This document shows, in pieces, positions 60,693-64,000 of a DNA stretch of 64,000 bases (its first letter is position 1; the number at the start of each line of letters is the position of its first letter). Both the position numbers and the translations under genes were made by a program. Origin of the DNA: Halalkaliarchaeum sp. AArc-CO (GTDB lineage: Archaea; Halobacteriota; Halobacteria; Halobacteriales; Haloferacaceae). The DNA lies in contig NZ_CP087723.1 of NCBI RefSeq assembly GCF_024972735.1, forward strand, positions 1,488,001 to 1,552,000. The letters run 5' to 3'. The notes under the pieces are model-generated. The model was not told where the DNA came from. It saw nothing but the letters and a program-made list of their open reading frames with translations, and did not search any database.

Positions 60693-60718
60693 TAATACTT
60701 TTGAGTAGAATCGTATTA
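60693..60718. promoter_or_regulatory. Inverted repeat at the btuFCD promoter
   Basis: TAATAC (60693-60698) and GTATTA (60713-60718) are perfect arms 14 bp apart, about 35-60 bp upstream of the btuF ATG. The left arm overlaps the TATA-like element on the minus strand. It may be an operator for a metal or cofactor-responsive repressor. Confidence 0.4.
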
Positions 60719-60797
60719 CGGTGATCGGCCACAGTGATACCCGGCTATCGACAGCGGTTCCATTGAACAGGTGCCGGAATCAGCCGACTGCAAACAG

Positions 60798-61277
60798 CTA
60801 CTGAATGCGGCGTTTCCGTTTTTCGACCACTCGGACGTTGTCGATTGCCGTCTCCGGATACTGGCCGTCCGCGTCTTTCTCGGCGGCTTTCACCATGTCC
60901 CAGATCACGTTCAACCCGGTCGTCACACCTTCGAGTGCTTCCATCTCACAGCCCGTCTTTCCGGTTGTTTCGACGGCGACTTCCAGAGTGATCTGGTCGT
61001 CTCCGAGATCGAAGTCGGTGTCCACGTTCGAGATGGGGATCTGGTGGCACATCGGAATCGTCTCCCAGGTGTGTTTGACGGCCTGCACCGCGCCCACGCG
61101 CGCGGTCGCGAGAACATTTCCTTTCCCGATGTCGTCTTCGCGGATCGACTGAATCGTCGACGGCTGCAGGTGGATCTCGCCACGGGCGACCGCCCGTCGT
61201 GCAGTGTCGGGCTTGTCGCCGACGTCGACCATCTGCACGTTCCCCTCGTCGTCGGTGTGGGTCAGGTCCTCACTCAT
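60798..61277 (-). CDS. moaC: Cyclic pyranopterin monophosphate synthase
   Basis: A 159-residue MoaC, which converts the MoaA product to cyclic pyranopterin in molybdenum-cofactor synthesis. The conserved IPMCHQIPI and TGKTGCEMEALEGVTTGL motifs and the lysine-rich end are present; the usual Val of GKTGVEMEAL is Cys here. The gene overlaps nnr by eight bases and is likely co-transcribed with it. A cofactor for molybdoenzymes is therefore made, although no molybdoenzyme subunit is in the window. Confidence 0.94.
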   Translation of the reverse strand: MSEDLTHTDDEGNVQMVDVGDKPDTARRAVARGEIHLQPSTIQSIREDDIGKGNVLATARVGAVQAVKHTWETIPMCHQIPISNVDTDFDLGDDQITLEVAVETTGKTGCEMEALEGVTTGLNVIWDMVKAAEKDADGQYPETAIDNVRVVEKRKRRIQ

Positions 61278-62715
61278 CCGTACGTAGTGCCTCCGGGAGC
61301 CGATCGATTAAGTCCGTCGCGACCAGTCCGTTCCCCGCGTCGTCGTAAGCGCTATCGCCCGCCCGCCCGTTGGCGAACGCGCCGACTGCACCCGCCTCGA
61401 ACGGCGGAAGGACCGAAAGCAACGCGCCGACGGCGCCCGCGAGTACGTCTCCGGTACCGCCAACGGTCATGCCAGGATTTCCGGTTCGGTTGATCCGGAC
61501 GTTCTCTCCGTCCGTAACGACGTCGTATTGCCCTTTTACCAGCAGAACGTGGCCGAGTTCCGCCGCGAACTCCGAGACGAGATCCGCCCTCGTTTCCCAG
61601 TCGTCGGCTCCCGGGCCACCCATTCCGCGCAACTCCCCCTGATGGGGGGTACAGACGAGCGTCGCGTCGGTGTCGACGTCCGGAACGACCTCCAGTACGT
61701 CGGCGTCGATCACTGCCCGTCCCTCGAACTGGTCGAGAAATGCATGAACTGCCTCGAGCGTCGCCTCGGCGTCCCCGAGTCCCGGGCCGAACACGACCGC
61801 GTCGTGATCGGCGGCGAGTTGTGCGATCTGCTCGACGTGAGCCGGCGCAAGCGTCTCGCCCGAGAACGGCCGGACGATGAGATCCGGCGAGAACGCCTGA
61901 ACCTCGCGTGCGACGAGTTCGGGACAGGCGACCCGAACGAGGTCCGCCCCTGCACGTAACGCCGCCGACGCTGCGAGCGTCGGTGCACCGGTGTATGGTC
62001 CTCCGCCAACGACGAGGACTTCGCCGTTCTCGCCTTTGTGAGAGTCCGGCCGACGATCGAGTTGGAGCAGGTCTCCTGGACCAGTGAACAGCTCGGCCGC
62101 CCGTGGGATACCGATGTCGGCGACCGTTACGTCGGCATCGAGCGACTCGAGTCCGGGCTTTCGGTCGTGGAACGTGACGACGTGATCAGCGTCGATTGCG
62201 ATCCCGTCGCCCCCGCCGAGACGGTCCCCCGTGTCCGGGTCGATCCCCGTCGGAACGTCGACTGAGAGTATGGGTGCATCGAGATCCCCGAGGTGGTCGA
62301 CGACGCTTCGTTCCGGTTCCCTGAGCGCACCCGTGGCCCCGGTCCCGAGGATCGCGTCGACGACCAGATCTGGCTCGCCGGGATCGAACGTCCGGCTGTC
62401 CCGGACGACGGTCGCGTCCAGTTCGGCCGCCACGATGGCCTCCCAGTTCTCACGGGTGATCTCGGTGGTGATCGTTTCGGGGCGGCCCAGCAGGTGGACC
62501 GTCATCTCGTACCTCTCGAGAAATCGTGCGGCGACCAGCGCGTCGCCGCCGTTGTTGCCCCGACCGCACACGACCGCCACCGCGTCACCAGGGTCGGCGA
62601 GCTGCCGAACGACGCGTGCAATCGCGTTCCCGCTGGACTCCATCAACTGTTTTCGCGGGACGCCCAGCGCCTCGGCGTTCGCATCGACGGCCGCCATCCG
62701 CTGGCTCGTAATCAT
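61270..62715 (-). CDS. nnr: Bifunctional NAD(P)HX epimerase/dehydratase
   Basis: A 481-residue repair enzyme for hydrated NAD(P)H. The N-terminal epimerase half has VVCGRGNNGGDALVAARFL. The C-terminal ADP/ATP-dependent dehydratase half has VVFGPGLGDAE, CTPHQGELRGMGG and GGTGDVLAGAVGAL. Length and domain order match archaeal Nnr. It overlaps moaC; the ATG at 62715 begins MITSQRMAAVD, the family start. Confidence 0.95.
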   Translation of the reverse strand: MITSQRMAAVDANAEALGVPRKQLMESSGNAIARVVRQLADPGDAVAVVCGRGNNGGDALVAARFLERYEMTVHLLGRPETITTEITRENWEAIVAAELDATVVRDSRTFDPGEPDLVVDAILGTGATGALREPERSVVDHLGDLDAPILSVDVPTGIDPDTGDRLGGGDGIAIDADHVVTFHDRKPGLESLDADVTVADIGIPRAAELFTGPGDLLQLDRRPDSHKGENGEVLVVGGGPYTGAPTLAASAALRAGADLVRVACPELVAREVQAFSPDLIVRPFSGETLAPAHVEQIAQLAADHDAVVFGPGLGDAEATLEAVHAFLDQFEGRAVIDADVLEVVPDVDTDATLVCTPHQGELRGMGGPGADDWETRADLVSEFAAELGHVLLVKGQYDVVTDGENVRINRTGNPGMTVGGTGDVLAGAVGALLSVLPPFEAGAVGAFANGRAGDSAYDDAGNGLVATDLIDRLPEALRTDE

Positions 62716-62796
62716 ACGCGAACCGTCACCGTCCAGAAAATTATAGCTGCTGTCTCCGGAGAAGTAACTCCGGAGTTATAAAAACAATGGCGTCAG

Positions 62797-63276
62797 TTAC
62801 CTCGAGACCAGGCGCTTGAGCGCCGCTTCGGACTGGGCACCCATCACCCGCTGTGCGGGTTCCCCGTCGCGGAACAACACGAGCGTCGGAACGCTCCGGA
62901 CACCGAACTTGCCCGCGAGTCCCTGGTGTCTGTCGATGTCGACCTTCAACACTGCGGCGTCCGTATCGCGTGCGACAGATTTCACCGCCGGCTCCATCAT
63001 CTTGCAGGGACCGCACCATTCGGCGTGGAAGTCGACGAGAACGGTGTCGTACTGGGAGACGACGGAATCGAACCGTCCGGGGTCGTCCAGTTCGATCGGC
63101 TCGTCGGGTGCAGGCGATCCCTCCTGTCGGTCCGCCCCACTCGAATCGGCGCCGTCTGCCCCGTCCGAGGCATCCTCGCCGAGTGTCCCCTGTTCGACTT
63201 TCTCGCGAAGTCGCTGCCGTTTCCGCTGTCGAATCTCTGCGAGTTCGTCGTCGGCGTTCCCGTCCATATCGCTCAT
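62797..63276 (-). CDS. trxA: Thioredoxin with acidic N-terminal extension
   Basis: A 159-residue thioredoxin. The fold is in the last 105 residues, with active site WCGPCK and cis-proline SVPTLV. The first 55 residues are a basic helix (QRKRQRLREKV) and an acidic linker, absent from ordinary 105-residue thioredoxins. Such extensions are common in haloarchaeal thioredoxins and may direct partners. ATG 63276 is supported by a TATA-like CTTATAC near 63300-63306, which gives a leaderless start. Confidence 0.92.
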   Translation of the reverse strand: MSDMDGNADDELAEIRQRKRQRLREKVEQGTLGEDASDGADGADSSGADRQEGSPAPDEPIELDDPGRFDSVVSQYDTVLVDFHAEWCGPCKMMEPAVKSVARDTDAAVLKVDIDRHQGLAGKFGVRSVPTLVLFRDGEPAQRVMGAQSEAALKRLVSR

Positions 63277-63434
63277 AACGGTGGATATGGGATCGAGGAG
63301 TATAAGAGTGAGTATTGTATTGTAATGTGTCTTTTAAGCACATTTCTCTCCGATCGTCCCGGACGTCCGGATCACCTTAGACGCTTGTTCACGCTCCTGT
63401 TCCATGCCGACATGTAACAGAACTATTTTGTCTT

Positions 63435-63462
63435 CCCGGACATAGGAGAATACATGTCCGGG
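63435..63462. promoter_or_regulatory. Inverted repeat covering the start codon of the HTH gene
   Basis: CCCGGACAT (63435-63443) and ATGTCCGGG (63454-63462) are perfect 9-bp arms around a 10-bp centre that includes AGGAG (63444-63448). The right arm includes the start codon. A TATA-like CTATTTT lies just upstream at 63423-63429, so a bound protein would block transcription start. Confidence 0.55.
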
Positions 63463-64000
63463 CTGTTGCCGACGGACTCCGACCCGGAGTTGGTCGACGA
63501 GGAGCGCGGGCTCCGGGTCGTTCAACTCGAGGACGCCGACACGGATCGGCTCCTCGGCTCGCTCAGTTCGGAGACTGCCCGGGAACTGTTTGCGTCGCTT
63601 CACGAGGAGCCGTCCACCGCTTCCGAGCTATCCGACCGGATCGACACGTCCCTCCAGAACGTCAAACACCACCTCTCGAACCTCCAGGAGGCGGATCTGG
63701 TGTACGTAGCGGACACCCGATACTCGAGCAAGGGACGGGAGATGAAGGTGTACGCTCCCAGCGACGACGCCCTGGTGGTGTGTGTGGGAGACTCCTCGAG
63801 TCTCCTGGATTCGATTGAGGATCTCGCCGGAGCTGTGATCGCCCTGTTGGTCGGTAGCGTGCTCGTGCAATGGTGGTTTGCGACTGCCGTGCTCGATGAA
63901 ACCACGCCCGAGTCGCTCCCGCGGGTCGGCGACAGCGTAACGGCCGCAGAGCCCGTGTTCGGATTCCTCCCGCCGGGAGTCGCCTTCTTTGCGGGCGGCC
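63454..64000 (+). CDS. Winged-helix regulator with membrane C-terminus (partial)
   Basis: The frame is open to the window edge, so at least 182 residues are seen. An ArsR-like HTH lies at about 25-85 (ETARELFASLHEEPSTASEL, then TSLQNVKHHLSNLQEADLVY). A beta-wing follows (RYSSKGREMKVYAPS), then hydrophobic stretches from about residue 120 that suggest membrane segments. Membrane-bound HTH proteins of this type are common in haloarchaea; the signal is unknown. The inverted repeat over its start suggests autoregulation. Its 3' end is not in the window. Confidence 0.8.
   Translation, partial: MSGLLPTDSDPELVDEERGLRVVQLEDADTDRLLGSLSSETARELFASLHEEPSTASELSDRIDTSLQNVKHHLSNLQEADLVYVADTRYSSKGREMKVYAPSDDALVVCVGDSSSLLDSIEDLAGAVIALLVGSVLVQWWFATAVLDETTPESLPRVGDSVTAAEPVFGFLPPGVAFFAGG

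Overview
The window is chromosomal DNA of a halophilic archaeon (class Halobacteria). The proteins are acidic, coding DNA is GC-rich with strong G/C at third positions, and many genes have a TATA-like box about 25-30 bp upstream of the start codon, consistent with leaderless transcripts. Archaeal and haloarchaeal markers include TFB, TmcA, bat-type HTH regulators, the DUF63 protein, an archaetidylserine synthase, FAU-1 and a split glycine decarboxylase. I cannot name the genus. I see no rRNA, tRNA or CRISPR array.

Region 1 (1-23.5 kb) is mostly core. It starts with a hairpin that looks like the right end of an IS200/IS605-type element, next to the 3' end of a PAS/GAF/bat regulator. Then come glutamyl-tRNA synthetase, a DUF456 membrane protein, tRNA acetyltransferase TmcA, dodecin, a UspA protein, a DUF63 protein, an Lrp regulator, GatB, a complete glycine cleavage operon (gcvT-gcvH-gcvPA-gcvPB), a NYN-domain protein, TFB, an Agl23-like membrane protein, UspA, MenE and a cyclodeaminase-like protein.

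Region 2 (23.7-32.7 kb) is the most unusual part. It holds an MFS transporter, a DUF2249 protein, a CGCGG-type candidate radical-SAM-modified peptide, a bat-type HTH regulator, a NirJ/AhbD-like radical SAM/SPASM enzyme, a MoaD-like protein that lacks the C-terminal diglycine, and two small haloarchaeal proteins. A minus-strand operon follows: a four-cluster ferredoxin subunit with a Cys/Gly-rich extension, an NrfD/PsrC membrane subunit, a two-helix membrane peptide and a lipoprotein with two [2Fe-2S] domains. No molybdopterin subunit is present. The same 12-bp palindrome (CGAACATGTTCG) lies in two divergent promoters of the first block, which suggests a shared regulator. I infer an anaerobic or redox-related electron-transfer module together with a peptide or cofactor maturation module.

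Region 3 (32.7-47.5 kb) carries lipid, transport and housekeeping genes: archaetidylserine synthase, a PHP phosphoesterase, a PiT transporter, a coiled-coil protein with 36-bp repeats, a MATE transporter, a TraB-like protein, a beta-propeller, a YgfZ-like protein, a geranylgeranyl-reductase-family flavoprotein with a 15-bp minisatellite, an Asp-box protein, FAU-1 and a NUDIX hydrolase.

Region 4 (47.5-56.8 kb) is accessory: a frameshifted transposase, a pRiA4b ORF-3 protein, several unrecognised proteins, a UPF0175/PIN toxin-antitoxin pair, a BtpA-family protein, and a DUF5805 protein followed by a tyrosine recombinase. The intergenic DNA here is AT-rich and full of palindromes.

Region 5 (56.8-64 kb) returns to ordinary genes: a tandem UspA protein, a btuFCD-type importer, MoaC, the NAD(P)HX repair enzyme, a thioredoxin, and an HTH regulator cut by the window edge.
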